This document shows, piece after piece, positions 44,535-59,000 of a stretch of DNA of 64,000 bases. Position numbers and translations under genes: made by a program. The notes under the pieces were generated by a model. The model did no database searches and had not been told where the DNA came from. It saw nothing but the letters and a program-made list of their open reading frames with translations. Within the stretch, counting starts at the first letter, position 1. The number at the start of each line of letters is the position of its first letter. The stretch lies in the NCBI GenBank assembly GCA_036674765.1, contig JARVKI010000016.1:124001-188000 (forward strand). Direction: 5' to 3'. This DNA is from Seiridium cupressi (Eukaryota; Ascomycota; Sordariomycetes; Amphisphaeriales; Sporocadaceae).

Positions 44535-46477
44535 TCAGGCCCGGCTTTTGATGATATCTGCAGCTTTCTCCCCCACCCCATACATTGTCATCTGCAAGTG
44601 CGTTCCAGGAATCAGAGGCAGGATAGATGCATCTATAACCGACAGCTTCTCAGTGCCGTACACAAGAAGATCTGGCCCAACGCAGCCTCCTAGGTCCTCG
44701 GGCATCATGGCACAAGTACCACTTGGATGAGCCAAGCTCGGGGCGAGAATGCCTGTTGATACCAGGCCATCTAGGATTTCTTCATCCGTCTGGTATTGAG
44801 TACCAGGCAAGTTCTCAATTGGTGAGTACCGGGCGAGCTCGGGGCTTGCCCAATACTCACGCTCGAATCGGACCATGGCCACAATGATTGCAGCATCAAC
44901 GGGATTCATGATTGTGTTGTAGCGAATCACCGGCGGCGCGTCAGGATCGGATGGATCGAGGGTGATGGTCCCGCGCGACAGGGGCTTTTGGAGACTTATG
45001 GCTGCGCCACCAACAATAGAAGGAATAAATTCGCAGCAGGAAGGTTGATTCTTGATGATGACGTCGTTCAAGATCTTCTTCTGCGCCTCAAAGCCTTTCA
45101 AGAGGGGACTGTTCTGAGAATAAGTAGCGGGAAGGAAATCGAGTGCATATTGCGAAGTTATGTTTTCAACGACATCCTGATATGTATCGAGAACACTTGA
45201 AAGAGGCAAGAATATTACACTGTCTCCGTTGTTTCCAACTCGACCACTCGTGTAAGGCCCCGTGTGGTTTTGCTGGTATCCTGCCCAAGCAGATGCATTG
45301 AAGGTAGCATTCTGTGCCAGTGCTGATAGCGTGGGAAAAGTTGAATTTGAGATGTTGTAAGCCATGGAGATAGTCGGGTGGTCTTGGAAATTGGCCCCTA
45401 CAGCTGGCATGTCCTTCTTAACTATCACGTTCGCGGCTTCAAGGATACCTTTGGGTCCCAGCCCACTGCGCTGCAAAAGCTGAGGCGTAAAAACATCTCC
45501 TGCTGCGAGTATAACCTCCTTAGTTGCAGATACCATCAAAGTAGAATTGTCAGCTCGAGATCGTATCAGTACGCCGCTGGCCTCCAGACTCTCCGGGACG
45601 AACAGTATCTCGATTACCTTGTGGCCGGTGAGAAGACGGAGATTCGGACGAGCAGCAGAGGGGTCGTAGTAAGCTGCCCGCGCAGATGATCTTGTTCCAC
45701 TTCGGCTATCCACGTCTGTCGGCAGCCAGGACAGTCCTAAGGTTCCAGCAGCGCCGTCTACCAGATTGGGTATGCCTTGATCTATCCATGCATTCCTCAC
45801 TGGTGTGGTGTCGGGAAAGAAGAAGCTTGGATGGCCGACCTGAACGGGTCCAGAATCACCCCATACCGATGGATCCCATGTCACGCCATAGTCTTCGATG
45901 ATCTCTGGGAGGGGAGGAGTAAAGTTGGTACTCTTCAAGAAGTATGGGAATAAACCATCCCAACCCCAGCCAGGATTGCCGAGCTGTCGCCAGGCGTCAT
46001 AGTCCGCCTTGGAGCCACGAGTACAAGCCATGCCATTCACCACAGAACCTCCGCCGACAACAGAGCCCACAGTCACGAAGAAAGAGGCATTGTTGAGCCG
46101 GCTTTCAGGCGCTGACGTGATGTTCCACATGTCGTCAGTGTTCAGGCCCAGTGTGGCGTAGGGAACCTCGGCCGCGTAATCGCGGTCAATATAGCCGTTC
46201 TCAGCAACGAGTACATTTTCTATAAATAATAGTTAGTCTGGTAGATTCAATCAAGGTCAGAGTTCAACACACTAAGCGGGTCTTCAGTAAGTCGATTGGC
46301 AACAACAAGCCCTGTGAGACCACCCCCAATGATAATGTAGTCGAATGTACTGTTGTCGAGTGATCTTGAGTACCGCGGAAACTCATTATGTGCTGAATAT
46401 GAAGCTACACGTGAGACGAGGCATATTAGGATTTGGACGAGCATTGCTGTCCCCTGGCGCTGATCACTTCTACGCAT
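44535..46477 (-). CDS. Secreted GMC oxidoreductase (glucose/aryl-alcohol oxidase-like)
   Basis: FAD-dependent oxidoreductase of the GMC family (CAZy AA3 type), probably oxidising an alcohol or sugar and making H2O2; substrate unknown. Exons 46273-46477 and 44535-46219 are joined over a 53 nt intron (GTGTGT donor, ACTAAC branch, TATAG acceptor), giving 629 residues. The splice restores the second ADP-binding strand KNVLVAENG after the FAD loop IIIGGGLTG near 48-56. A hydrophobic signal peptide (MLVQILICLVS) starts at Met 12; translation may begin there or at Met 1. The GMC signature is present as VGGGSVVNGM. Two catalytic residues are seen, His near 566 in AHPSGTCAM and His near 609 in GTHLQMTMYG, so the site is complete. 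Several N-x-S/T sites agree with secretion. No intact neighbour within 5 kb on either side. Confidence 0.93.
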
Positions 46478-47040
46478 GACTTATGGCGGCTGTGGCTTTG
46501 GATTTTTAGCAGCTCCAATGTGCAAAATCATGATAAATGGAAGCCATATTTGCATTATTCATCGCCATCGGGTTGCTCTAAGTGTAGGAAACACTGCTTG
46601 CGGGGCAATCTGGTTCTTACGATGAATGCACGTTCCTTGGCGTACTTTGCATCAACGAGGTTGCGTCTGATGCACCTCCTCCGATGCGGCTCTCTTCCGA
46701 TACGACAATGCCGGGGTGGGTCTCTTCCGATGCCGTAGCTGCAGGAAACCGGCCGGCCCCACGATATTGAATCGCCATTAGTGTTGTTGTTAATAGATAG
46801 TTCAGCCAACAAGAATTGGCACAAAAGGGTGTACATATTTTACGCTCATTTCTTAAGAAGCAAGCTCTCGAACTGCTTATAGAGGCCTTCATATCAATTC
46901 TACAGGACGCTTTTCAAGCCACTGCGATGATGTTCAGAAAGGCACATTCGACTTTGCTTTACAACGCACCCGTCGGACTCTGGTGCCAGATTCATCGCGA
47001 CCTCTATGGGCTATTTCATCTTTCTTGCTTATAACGGACG

Positions 47041-47066
47041 AGGAAAGAGAGAGAGGGAGAGAGAGA
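47041..47066. repeat. GA-rich simple repeat
   Basis: Imperfect (GA)n run with AGGAAAGAGAGAGAGGGAGA at its start, non-coding, downstream of the GMC gene promoter. Confidence 0.85.
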
Positions 47067-50000
47067 CCGAGTTCGGATACTGCATATTGGATCTAAGTTT
47101 TTGTCGCTATTTGGAATAGAACCTAGTGTTCAGGAGCATTGTTTCACGGCATGCCGATAGTTTTCTACACATTTATTTCAAGCAGTTGGGACTAACATTG
47201 AACTCGATATTGGTCTCTGGCTTTCACACCACTGCAACTAAGCATTAATTACGAGAACTCGTTAACATAGGCTGGAGCCTTAGTTGCTGATACACGGTAC
47301 TAGATTCATATCGGTCTACTTGAAAGTCACGCACACGATGTAGTACTCCTACTTTTATGCCAAAAACTGGGTACCAAGTAATCTAGCACTCTATCATGGT
47401 CCTCTTCTGATCCAGAACTATTCCATAACCCTTACTTAAAACCCCCCGCAGTAGATTGTACTCCAGCTACAAACGATCTCACCGAATCAATCCAAACTCG
47501 GATAATTCTTCCCCAGCCCGTTGCTCCTGTGGTCAGAAGATCAATTGCTGGAAGTCGCAGTCGTATACGATGACAAGTAAACTGTACGGACTTGAGTTGG
47601 CCGCGAATCCAATTGTCTATAGATCTTCAATCTCGGGAAGAAGGCGACGTGATTGGTGGGAATTTACCCCTGATCGCCATTAATCGGGAAGAGGCGCAAA
47701 TCCACGTGTTTGGCTCCATAGTCCTATCTGACCAGCCCTGCAGACCGGAAGGCTATAGAAAGGACCCGACTGCTGCTGGACCCCTGTCACCGGTGAGCGA
47801 GGTAGTGGTGTCGAGCTCAGTTTGTCAAGGCTGAGTGGCCAGCTTCCCCGAGTTTCAAGGTGAGCGCGTGATGATGAATAACTGGGCCACCTCGAAGCTG
47901 GCTGGGCCTCTCTACACCACCCTCGTCCCGCGGTTGCAGTAGTGCAACGGCTTTACGAGAGGGAGGTGTGAGTTGTCCGGGACAGGTGCACACCATCAGC
48001 AGATCCAAATGAGCCCTACGCGAACCTCGACATCGAGAGATGAGATGTAAATAGACGCAGTGACGATCCACGGGGAATACCGTTGGTAACAGGGATAAGC
48101 TGCGAGGGCTTTCAAGCCATCTTCTAGGGCTTACGCATGCAGGATAGAACGTGTGACTTGGGTCGTCGCGCAATAGATCCTCCTCGGCAGATGTAAAAGT
48201 TGAAGATAACGAACAATTTATGCACATTCCATAGGGCCCGTGTGCGCGATTGATAGGGGATCCTCGAAAGTACCTGACAGGATTCGCGAGGCCAAATAAC
48301 TCGACTCCTCCAAGCAATCGGTAACGAGTTGCTGAGATGAAACGAATTCCCCATGCCTCCTCCAATGGCACCCTCCCCGTAACGGCGCTGCATGCATGGT
48401 CCATTTGACCCTCAATCCTAAACGGTCACTGGGCTCTCACCTTTAAGGAAAAGCCTCGCCCGTCGTCGTTCCTTGCCGCCGGTTAAACGGGGGCCGAACC
48501 GAGGACTATCTGCAGTCGATCCCGCCAGCCGCGCGAATAGTATTACCCGGCAATTTATCCTGACGGCGAACGAGCTCGCCTGGACTTCGGATGCCCTCTC
48601 CACACTTGAGATGTGCATGGCAGGGGGAGGGGAGAGAAGAGCTTACAGGACCCTGAATCCGCGCCCTCGGTATCCCAAGGGCACTTTTGTATGCCAGTGC
48701 GATATTGACGATGCAAGGCCATATTGATGGTACAGGAACCGCGAATGGCGGTGGGCAAGTAAGTAGCAAGTATGTCGATAAATTTTCGATCAATATTCTC
48801 CTTTGGATTTCTGCTGTACCCATCTAGCATCATTCGACTGGGCTTGCTTTCCCCATCCGTGCCATCCTGTCTTCTGGGATAGCGTACAGGGGTCTTACGA
48901 TTCTGGAGCTTCAAGCGGTCGTGGATTAATCGCTTATCAGGATTACGGCTCACGGCGACTGCGCCCGAGCTTCCAGAGATGCAGCGGTCTGTCAGTACAG
49001 TTGCAAAGTCGGGAACATGTATCGAGGATGATCGACAGTTCTCTGGTACTTCCTATACTTTGCATTCCAGACTGAGGCGTTTGTCGAGGTCCAGCCCTTG
49101 GGTGCATCCGGCATTGATGAAAATATCTGAGTCTCAGGTGCATGCCTGGCCACTTCTCTCGCGTAGACCTGCCAACCCTGCTGATTGGCCCGTTTTCGAG
49201 CCCAAGGTGAACACAAGATCAGTCATGATATTCGCTATATCGGTCAAAATAGAGCTCGGATGGGTCGCGACTAGAGCATCTCACTGCAGCGCGGTCCTGG
49301 CCGAGTCTCACACCGGGCCGCACAAGCTTATTTCGTGGGTCCTGCTGTCTCTCAATATATTGACACATGTTTGCAACCATTTCCTAGTTGATCATGCTAT
49401 GTGATAAATGAGAAAACTCCCCGCGTTGCTGACCATGCTTAGATTTGCTGACATGGCGGTAACGTGATTTTGAGCACTGGGAAGCAACACTACACTCAAA
49501 AGGGGAACGTGTGGAACGGCCCGCGAGTGCGGCTTTTGATCAGAAGAGATTACTCCGTAAGCGCAACGTCGCTTTCTGGGTTGGCGGGGAGGAGCCGGAG
49601 GATTACGTGGGATTCTTTATCATACCCCAGCTCCTTGAAACCCCGTTGCCCGTGGGGGAATTGGAAGAAAGGGCCAACATCTGACAGCCACCACGTGTGA
49701 TAACCGGAGCTGTGCCGTAGGATTCACAACCCACTCGGGCCCGTGAAGATGACCATCTCCAAAAGCCTCTGCATATGTATCGGGTGCCACATTGTTTGAT
49801 GTCAGCCGCGTCAAAGTCGCCATCAAACACCAAGTCATCAGTTGTACACATCTAATCTTGGAAGAAACAAGGTATCGCAATACCTTGGTCTCATCCCCCT
49901 TTACGTTGCGAGCCCATATTCGAGCAAGGAGACTACCCGCGGATAGAAGATATACGAGGATCCCGGGCCCGTGATCCGTGTAACCACGACGTTCGCTTGG

Positions 50001-53000
50001 TGCCCTCGTGGCATTGGATCTCCAAGTACCTGTGATACGAAGTTGTTCCAAGCATTGTGCCACGCAGGCACTGGTCAAGTGAGCGAAATGGTGCTGCATC
50101 AATCGCGAGGAAGAGGCACAGGCACATCCGGTCCCTGTTGCTGCTAATACTGTCCCGGTCTATAATGTCTTGGAATCGTAAGCCCAAGAATTGAAGATCA
50201 GCAACTCGAGGCGGGTGGCCTCGTAAGCATTCGTCAATGACTCTTCTAGAGCACCTAACTGGCTGACCAAAATCTGCAAGACTTGCAGAGTTATTGGTAG
50301 CATGCAACTGCCTGATGAGACCAGAGCTACCGCAACAGATGCTAGGGGGTCCAAAGTACAATGCTCCAGATAAAGGTACGGAGATAGAGGATGAAATCGA
50401 GAGGGCTACATCACGCTATGTAGGAACCCCACGTTTCGGGGGTCTTGCTGACGCGGTCGTGTCAGCTCACGACAAGTTGGTAGTATTGTGCTAAGTTCCA
50501 TGAGATTCATGGGGAAAGGACTTGACACTGGCGGTGAAAGGAAGCCCGGCAGCCAAATTACCCGTTCACGATGATCATATTGGAGGCACATCACACTCGA
50601 GAGGCCGGACGTCGTGTGCTTGGCCGTCGTGGATACCTGCAGCACAGATTGACAAATCTAACATCTGAGTGTAGCCTTCGAATCTCTGCTGGGACCAATG
50701 AATTCCATGAACATTGCCCGAAATACCACACTATGCTCGTCTAGACTTCTCGGCTGCGCCCGGATCCGTTGGTCTCCTGCACATGCGCACACCTCCCGAT
50801 CGTATTCTCCTTGCTCAACAGGGTCGGTCGTTCGCCAGCCGCCAATATAGTGAAACCGCGGGGAAGACATGAGTGACCTCGGGGACGGGCTGTAGCCGTA
50901 TCTGAACCCATTCCTGTCCAATAGTCAGGAACAAGATGCTGCTAATTGCCACTTCTCGCTGGATGGTAAGCTCGGAGGATAGCTTCTTGTGTCTCCTAAC
51001 GCTGGTCCATCAGACCATCGCAGAGTAAGCTGAGCGCTGGCGACAGCAACTCGGTGCCTGCCACCCATACGCTCTAAGCCTATTTGGCTGTATGTCGTAC
51101 AGGAATGGGAGTCACCAAAACATGTAAGCGGGAAACTGACTTGATACGGAATAGCATGGGGTCAACCAAGAGACGAATGAAGAGATCGTGGAATCCTCGG
51201 CCATTACAATTCTGGTGACACTCGCATGTCTCTGTATTCTAGATCGTGTATTATTCAAACGAATATTCCCTTAAATTTTTATTTTATTTTATATGGGCAC
51301 TTATCTACTATGTTTGGGCAGCAATATAGCATATGATTACATGCGTAGCTATTTCCTGATATAATGAGTCGAAAAGGGGACATTCTCCAATAGCGACCTG
51401 TGAAATACGACGCTGAAGGCAGGGGGCCAGCTTCTAGGAGTGCGAAAAATTATATGTGACGAGTTTATCAAATATTATCTTGATATTTCGACATTGCGTC
51501 CTGTTCAACAATATTCGGAAATATTTATTATCACTTTAATCATGCAGCCGCATTAAAATGCATATCTATTATTGGGTGCACAGGGCCCTAAGGGAACGAA
51601 TACTGCGTGAACCAGTTAGTATGTACTCCGACCTGATTCCAACCCTCACGCCACATAGACACATCAGCGGCAATTAATCTCATGTTACGAAAAGGGCCAA
51701 CCAGTAACAGATGCACGCAAATGTCGACTATGTAACCATGACCACGCCACTTTCATCGTATGCATGGCCGTCATGAATCCCCAAAGGATGTAGTCTCGTC
51801 GCGACAGTGCGCGCCGCATGAACCGTTTCCTGCTTTCGTGTTGTTGGGATGTCGATATGACATCATACTCCTCAAACAGGGTCACTTGTCTGCAATCCCA
51901 ACAACAAGCTTTCAGCCCCGAAGAAAAGCTGCGGCCCCAGATGACTGGAGGCGTGCGGATCTGACAATGCCGCAGTGCAAAACAATCATCCGGTCTAGCC
52001 TTTGGAGGTTGTCTTGGATCTCGATGAGGACGTCCCTAGACACCATTCTGCCTCCGCGTTCATTATGGGGATTGAGCGATTGGCATCCTTAACGCCCTGG
52101 TTACCTTCCCCGGAAATCTTGGCGAGTACGCTAGATGCGCGTGACGGTGACGGGGCTGTTTTCTACTATGATCTGAATCATTGTCTTTTACCAGGAATCT
52201 CGATACGCTACGATCGGGATCTAAGGGGGCTGGAGACAATAGAGTATCTGTCGCGCGAGTTTGTAACTCAATCTAGTCCGGTACTTCGGTTTACAATTGC
52301 CTCTTGTCCGGACTGGCGCATTTCCGTATCTGCAACACAGCTTGATTGCATGTAACCGTTGGAGATCGAGGCGCGCCGCCGTCGCCTATGCAAAAACGAC
52401 AGCCACGATCTTATTCATCTACGTATCTGCCTTGCCGTACGGCAAATAGGCATCACATGGGGAAATTCCCAGCGGCGACGACAGCCTGCCTCGCAGGGCA
52501 AATGCCGGGGCTAAGCCTCTGTTGGCGCTGGTAGACGCCATCGTCGCCCATGTTACAGGCTGACACCCCATGAAGACGTAAAAGTATAACCTGCTGTTGG
52601 GGGACAAATGCGCCGCGACCTGTGCACGCACACAAAACAATGCGTTTATGCTCCAAGCTATCAGCCAACAATGGGTCGTTGTTGGCGATGCGATTAGGCG
52701 GCCAGGCCCGCACAGCCCTTTACCGAGCGGAAGGAATGCTGTCTTTTGGTCACAAGGGCATTCCTGAGACGTGAGCACTGTCCCCCTTGGCAGGAAGCTG
52801 GGGAAAGTCGTTTTTGGTGGACAATAGGCGATAGATGCCAGGTCCTTTCCTCGGGCCATTTGTGGCAGCCAGCCCACTGTCGCCTAAACGGACGCCGTCG
52901 GACCCCCCGCAACTTTGTTTCCTTAGCGATCCCGCTCCTCCAGTCAGTCGCGGCAGAGGAGCACTACATTGACAATGTAAATCGAATGAGGCGTCTGGGG

Positions 53001-56000
53001 AGACGGAGGTGTGCCGCATGACTCTTTCCTCCCCGAACGCCAGCGGACACAGCAGGTAATAAGCAACGACGAGCGGATCGAGGCTATTTGCAAACTGACT
53101 CTGCGATTGTCGCGTTTGTGCTGAACCTTTGATGAGTACGCAGCCTCTCGGCATCACCATCACGTAAGGGACAAGTGGCTAGCTTTGTATTTGTCCCCTC
53201 GTGTGCCTCTCACTAGCAGGATGGTGTCCTGCTTACACATCCGTACCTGAGTCGCATCGTGGGATCTTGTGGTGTGTAGACACAATTAGACTGTGTGGCA
53301 TGCCAGGCTGGCAGGTCTTGCCTCGGATCAACTTGTAATGTCTCATGTGGCACGCGTCAACTCTGACATGCCTGTAGTGGCATCTGTGAGAGCACCGTCC
53401 TTTTGCGAGAGTAGCAAGATTGAGTATGTGTCCGCTGTTTCTAGTCGCGTGCCAGTCGCTGAAATGCAAGTATTGGTTCATTGATCACATCGATGTCGCT
53501 GCCAATCCCCATTCAACGCCCTGGCCTGCATGGGAAGGAAATAGTCCAATAGCGCACCATTGTCACCCCCACGATGACAGCAAGGCAAAGGACACAACAG
53601 CTGTCAGAGACGCCTATGAGGCAGACACACACCCACTCACCAAATCTCCTGCACGAACCGCACCCGGCGGATATTTCGGGCTCGCTCTGAACAGGGCTGA
53701 GAGATTACTTGAGCAACTAAGCCGCAGGATGGGGACCTACCCGTGACCATTTCTTACATGCATCGGTCTACCTTATCCAGACAGAAAGGTCCATGGGGTT
53801 GCAGTGGGATGCAGAGCTGAGCAGGCTGAGGGGTAGTGCTCAGCCCCCAACATGGCACAGGAGCGACGTCTGATAGGTGTGCGCTCGAAGGAGCTGGTCT
53901 TTTGGGCTTTCTAAATTCTGTGATTGGCCGAATTCAATGCTCGATAAACTTGAAATAGAATGAGTCAGCCAAACTGGGGAATGCCCAAAGTTCAGACTTT
54001 CCCTACTGAGATCGGCATTTGGTTACCCGCAAAGAGTATCCGAGGGCCGATGAGCAATAGACATAAAATCATGAATTAAATCAATTTGTTGGAAAAGAGC
54101 AAACCATCAGCTCAAACTAGGCAAAAATAGCATTCCAGGGAATGTACATTCAATCACTAGAGACACTTTCCCCCGGATTGCGCGGAGTATGGATACACTG
54201 ACTCTACTGTCCAAAGGTGCTAGCTTGTTGGTTCGATCTTACACTTTGGTAGGGCTCGCCATGAGGTTCTTTGTTCTCCTTGGGCAGCCGCTGGGGAGTA
54301 CTATAGTATGCGCCTTTTTTCTGGGGAAATGGGCAAATCCATCAGACTATCGTCAACCATGACCAAACCTTCTCGGTTTCTGACCTCAATTGGCACCTGG
54401 TTGTCAGGCTACCCAGTCTAGTGATACGAACAATGGTGCTTTAGCCGTATACAAGTTGCTATACTTTGAGTACTTGAGGGAATACATGGGCAATTCCCTC
54501 CAGTTTCTACAGGACATGATGATTGACTAGCTTGTTGATGAGTCTGGGGATCCCTCGCGACTAACAGACGCGAGCGGTGGTGGGAAACATATGTCCGACA
54601 GGCTGACTGGTGCCAGTGTGGAGATTGCCATCGAAAACCGTATGTTGATTCCCTCCGCCGACTTTTGGCAGCAAGGCGTGCAAGGCTATACCCTGAAATC
54701 CCAATGGGCCTTCAGCTCCACAGGAAGAGCATTAAGCCGAACCGACGAGGTGCAGCCGGGCAACGTGACTATTATTTGTCTAAGCTTCCACATCAAATCC
54801 TCGGGACAGCGTAACTCGATGCCCCGACGCGCGAAGGGACCTGCGTATCGTGTAGCAAAACCCAGAAGTCATAAGTAGCGGGCAAGTTGGCAGTTCACAT
54901 GGTGACATTCCGCTGACGAGGCCCACCTCAACGAATTTGCCTCACTGCCTCCAATTTAGGGCCCATTCTGGCAGCAACACTTCATGCATGAAGGGTCCTG
55001 CGTGGTGATGAGGAGAAGTTGCTAATGCGGGGAAGGGCCAGGCGAACATCGTGACTCGCCTCGCTATGGTCACCTCTGCCACGGAACAGTCCGGTGTACC
55101 GAAAGTGCTGGATCTGTTGAGCTGAAATCGTAACGCCGGCTTTGGCCATCGGCAAGCTCCCCGCTGGCTACGGCTTTCCTCGGTGCGCGGCTGTGGGTTT
55201 TGACTCACATGCGCATCTCGAATGCCCTATACTCCGCATTAGCAACCACTTGAGCCTGCAAATTTTTTCTTTCAAATGCAAGAGATCATCAGGTTGCCCA
55301 CAATGTCGGCACCATATCTCGTGATCATCTCAGCCTCAAGGGGCAATGCGTTGTCTGGTCTTAAATCGAGGCGTGCCTAAAGATACCACCAGTGGTAGTC
55401 TCGGTGGTACTCTATTGTAGTAACACAATGGCGCTTTGCGCTGTGGCTTTGGTCATTGCACCGACTGGAAGAGAGGTCACGCCGTCGCCGAGACCAAAGG
55501 GCTAGATCGTGCTGGTTGTTTTACCCTCAGGACCCTGAAAATTTTATTTAATGCAGGTGTTTGAGAGGTCATCCGGAGAAATATTGTCTTGGACCCTGAC
55601 CAACTTCACAGCTGTATTCACCGCAATTCACCGCACCTTGTAAGTTGTGTGAGAGACTTGAGTGCAGTAAACTCTCCACTTTGGGCAGTAATTCATAGTG
55701 ATCTTGCCTGGTCACATACCTAAGCATATGATACCGACCGAAAGCGGTGCCCACAGAGCCTCAAAATCCAGTCATGGAATTTCAGGGGTCCAAGTCCTCA
55801 GGGTCCATTGTCCGGAAATGGCAGTTCCAACGCGGCGAAAATGCGTGTGAGGGGAGTCTAGGCGCGTTACGCGGCCTTTCGTCTAGGCGAGAGCGACGGC
55901 ATCCCCAGGCCATGCACCTCATACATTACGTAGCGAGAATTATCCGGCCGGCCTGGTCTAGGAACCGAGGCGAAGACCTCAAAGCAGCGACGAATACACT

Positions 56001-59000
56001 CTCCAAACCATGGACATGCATCATTTTCGATACAAAACCAAGCAACTAGCAGGTGGAAGGGCGATTTGTTCGGGGCGACCCGCTTTGTCCCACTGAGACC
56101 TCAGTGAAATGGTCGCAGAATTTGTTACCCACGTGCTACAGTAACAGTGAGAATGTGTACTTAGGTAGCTAGCCAGAAACACAACTGAAGCTTTGAAGGC
56201 CTAGACGCTGTGACAGCTGCCCACGTGGTGAAGCGAGACCCGGGACCCTTGCATATGGTGCCAAGTCAAAATCGTCACTACATGTATGCAAGTACATGGC
56301 ATACACCAGATTAGGCTTAATTCTACTCCGGTGAGTTCACTCATTGATTTGCCCAATACGCAAGCAAACAATACAATAAATCCAAAGGATGAAATATATC
56401 TTACGATAGCTCGTGATTGACGATCGCGAACTGATGTGTCCCAGCCCATTGGTTACCAGACGCTGGGCCAGGCCCGTCTTACCGGGGCCCAGGGAATAGC
56501 ACGAGCACAACTGTGCCTCGGGGATCGTTCGAGCGGCGCGCATCTTGCCGAATCCAGACCGAGATTCTCCGTCCACACGGATCCAGGTAATTCGTGATTT
56601 GCAAGCCTGCACCTCGTTGGGAGAGAACTGCAAGGCTACCATCACATCACATCAGCCGGCAGCCGGTGAAGACTTTGCTTGTGGAGAGCATAGCAAACCT
56701 CAGGGATATTTCACCTTCGAGGCCGGGATCGCGAGGCTCCTAACCATGGCACCGGGAATCCCAATCCCAATGGAACGCATGAACAGGCGAACGGGGCCAT
56801 GAAGTCAGTCGTACGATCCTCGCTGTAGCGAGATACAGGGCCACCACGCAAAGGCTTGATCAATTCACTGCTCGATCCGAGATTGATTGATCGCAAGGCC
56901 CCGAGAGTGGAACTCGTCATCTTTTTCGAGATACTCTACCACATTGTCGGGTTCTCGCATCAAGGCACATCACGTTGCGGTATACACAGGGTGTAGATGT
57001 GGGTTGGCAGGTCATTAGCTCGATCGTTGAGTCCAACTTTGGAAGTCGTTGCGTGGCATGGGCTATCCGTACACCAGGATCCCCCTCAATGGCGTTCTCA
57101 GGTACCTATCAAAGTGATGAGATTGATGTTTGATTGCCATCTTCCTTGCATCTGTAACGTGGACGTTGGCGACCACGCGGAGGACGGACAAACTTACGGC
57201 GGTGGCGCCCACACCGCAATTGAATTCGTGATGCCGACTGTGGGGTTGTGGGCGTTTGTCCCTTGCACTGAGGCCAGGCGGTCCACCACATTCCCGCGAG
57301 TTGGGACCATGAAATAATGCTATTAGAGACATGTGTTTTTGAGGTCATTGAGAGAAGAACCCTTTGTGGCGTTAGCATGTACACTAACAGCAGCACGGTA
57401 AATTTGTCAGTTAGGAGGGAAGCCATGCTTTTGGGGAAAAGCAATTATCCTGCGACAAATTAGACTCTGGGTCTTAGTTGCCCACGGGGAATGATTTCCA
57501 GTTCCCCGGAGCTGCAGTTCTCTCCGTCTCGCTAATCGGGACAGATGGCGTTTTCCCAACGACCCGGTAGTTGTACTCCCCGCTGTGGCCAACTGAGAAT
57601 AACAAACGACGTCCAGACTTGGCTTCAATCAAGAACCGTGCCGCAGGTACAGTGGAAAGAAAAGAATGCCGCCGTATGCATGCATGCTCAGGGGTTGGTT
57701 GAACAACCAGACGCGGGTTTGATCATTCGCATTTGACAACCCAGTAATGAGCCTCGAAAGCAAGCACACAAGTATTCATCTGTTGAGCTGTCATAACCCC
57801 CTCATTCTACCAATGCATTGATGGTTGTGATCAGGGCTAGATACCAAAAGCAAACATATCGGACTTGAGAGAAATCTGATGGACAACCTGGTCTCATCAA
57901 ATTTGATTGGGTCATCTTCTTTGCCTCCTTGCGTCCTTGCGTCCTCGTGTTCTGCTTGCATAGATGACGCAGAATGAACAGCATGTCGCAATGTTTTGGT
58001 TGTGGCTCAGGATTTGACTTTCAAGAAGGCGAAAGGCTTGATGCCCATGTATTACAGCATCGCGGTTTGAAAGGGCTGAGACTTTTGGAGAGTGATGACG
58101 TTTTTATTGGCCATAAAGCAACGGCCACCTGTTTATAATGATTGGCCAAACATAATTTCGACCTGTCGATGGGACTGCACGGCTTGTAGATTGAAAGAGA
58201 GATGGTTTTGCGTCGCAAAGTAATACTTCGCTTGATCCAGTCATTTGAACGCTTGCGCATCCAAGAAACAAACCACCGGGGCCTGCATCCTGAAGCCATG
58301 ATCTGCACCTCTGTTCGACATAGTTTTCAAGGGTTGCTAGGGATCAATGCACTTGTATCGTCATGGGTTGCGGTACCTCGACATACGATATGAACGAATC
58401 AATTCGGTTTGTGATTGAAATTCCAGTGATGTACCGTGATATTTGCTATGACATGGGGACTTACGGCTGCTGGCAATCGGAAGATATTCCCCTGTGCTTG
58501 TGACTATGACTGGGTTGATGTTTTAGCAGTTTCCATTGGTATATCATAGAAGGTTCAATTTCAATTTGAGCTTTCGGCTACTACGATCCGCCTCATTGGC
58601 CCACCACGGTCCGCGGTGGTCGGGACAGAGGAAGGCATGAGCTCGACAGCAAGTCTTCCACGGCCGAGAATCGTTGTGGTGATCGGCGTGGGTCGAGACG
58701 CTTTCATGTTTCATGGACTGGTGCCCGTTCAGCTGAATTTCCTGGAATACACCCACGGTTGCAGTGCCGGACGGGCTGTGAGTGGTGCGCTTGCTGGGAC
58801 CCAGTTTCTGGGAACTAAGGCAAACAAAAACCCTATTTGTTTTTAGCGTATTTTGGAAATACCATAAGCAACCAAAAGAAGGTTAAACTGTTTTGTTCCT
58901 GCATCCTCAATTCGGCACTTTAAACGCAGTCTAGAGTTGGCTGAAGATCGCTACTATGTAAGAGCAGAAGGCATGTTCGCTGAGGCGTCCCGTGCCGCTG

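Noticed and set aside
47817..48404. 195-codon minus-strand frame
   Set aside because: Arg/Ser/Leu-rich, no motif, no splice context; about this length is expected once by chance in 64 kb at this base composition.
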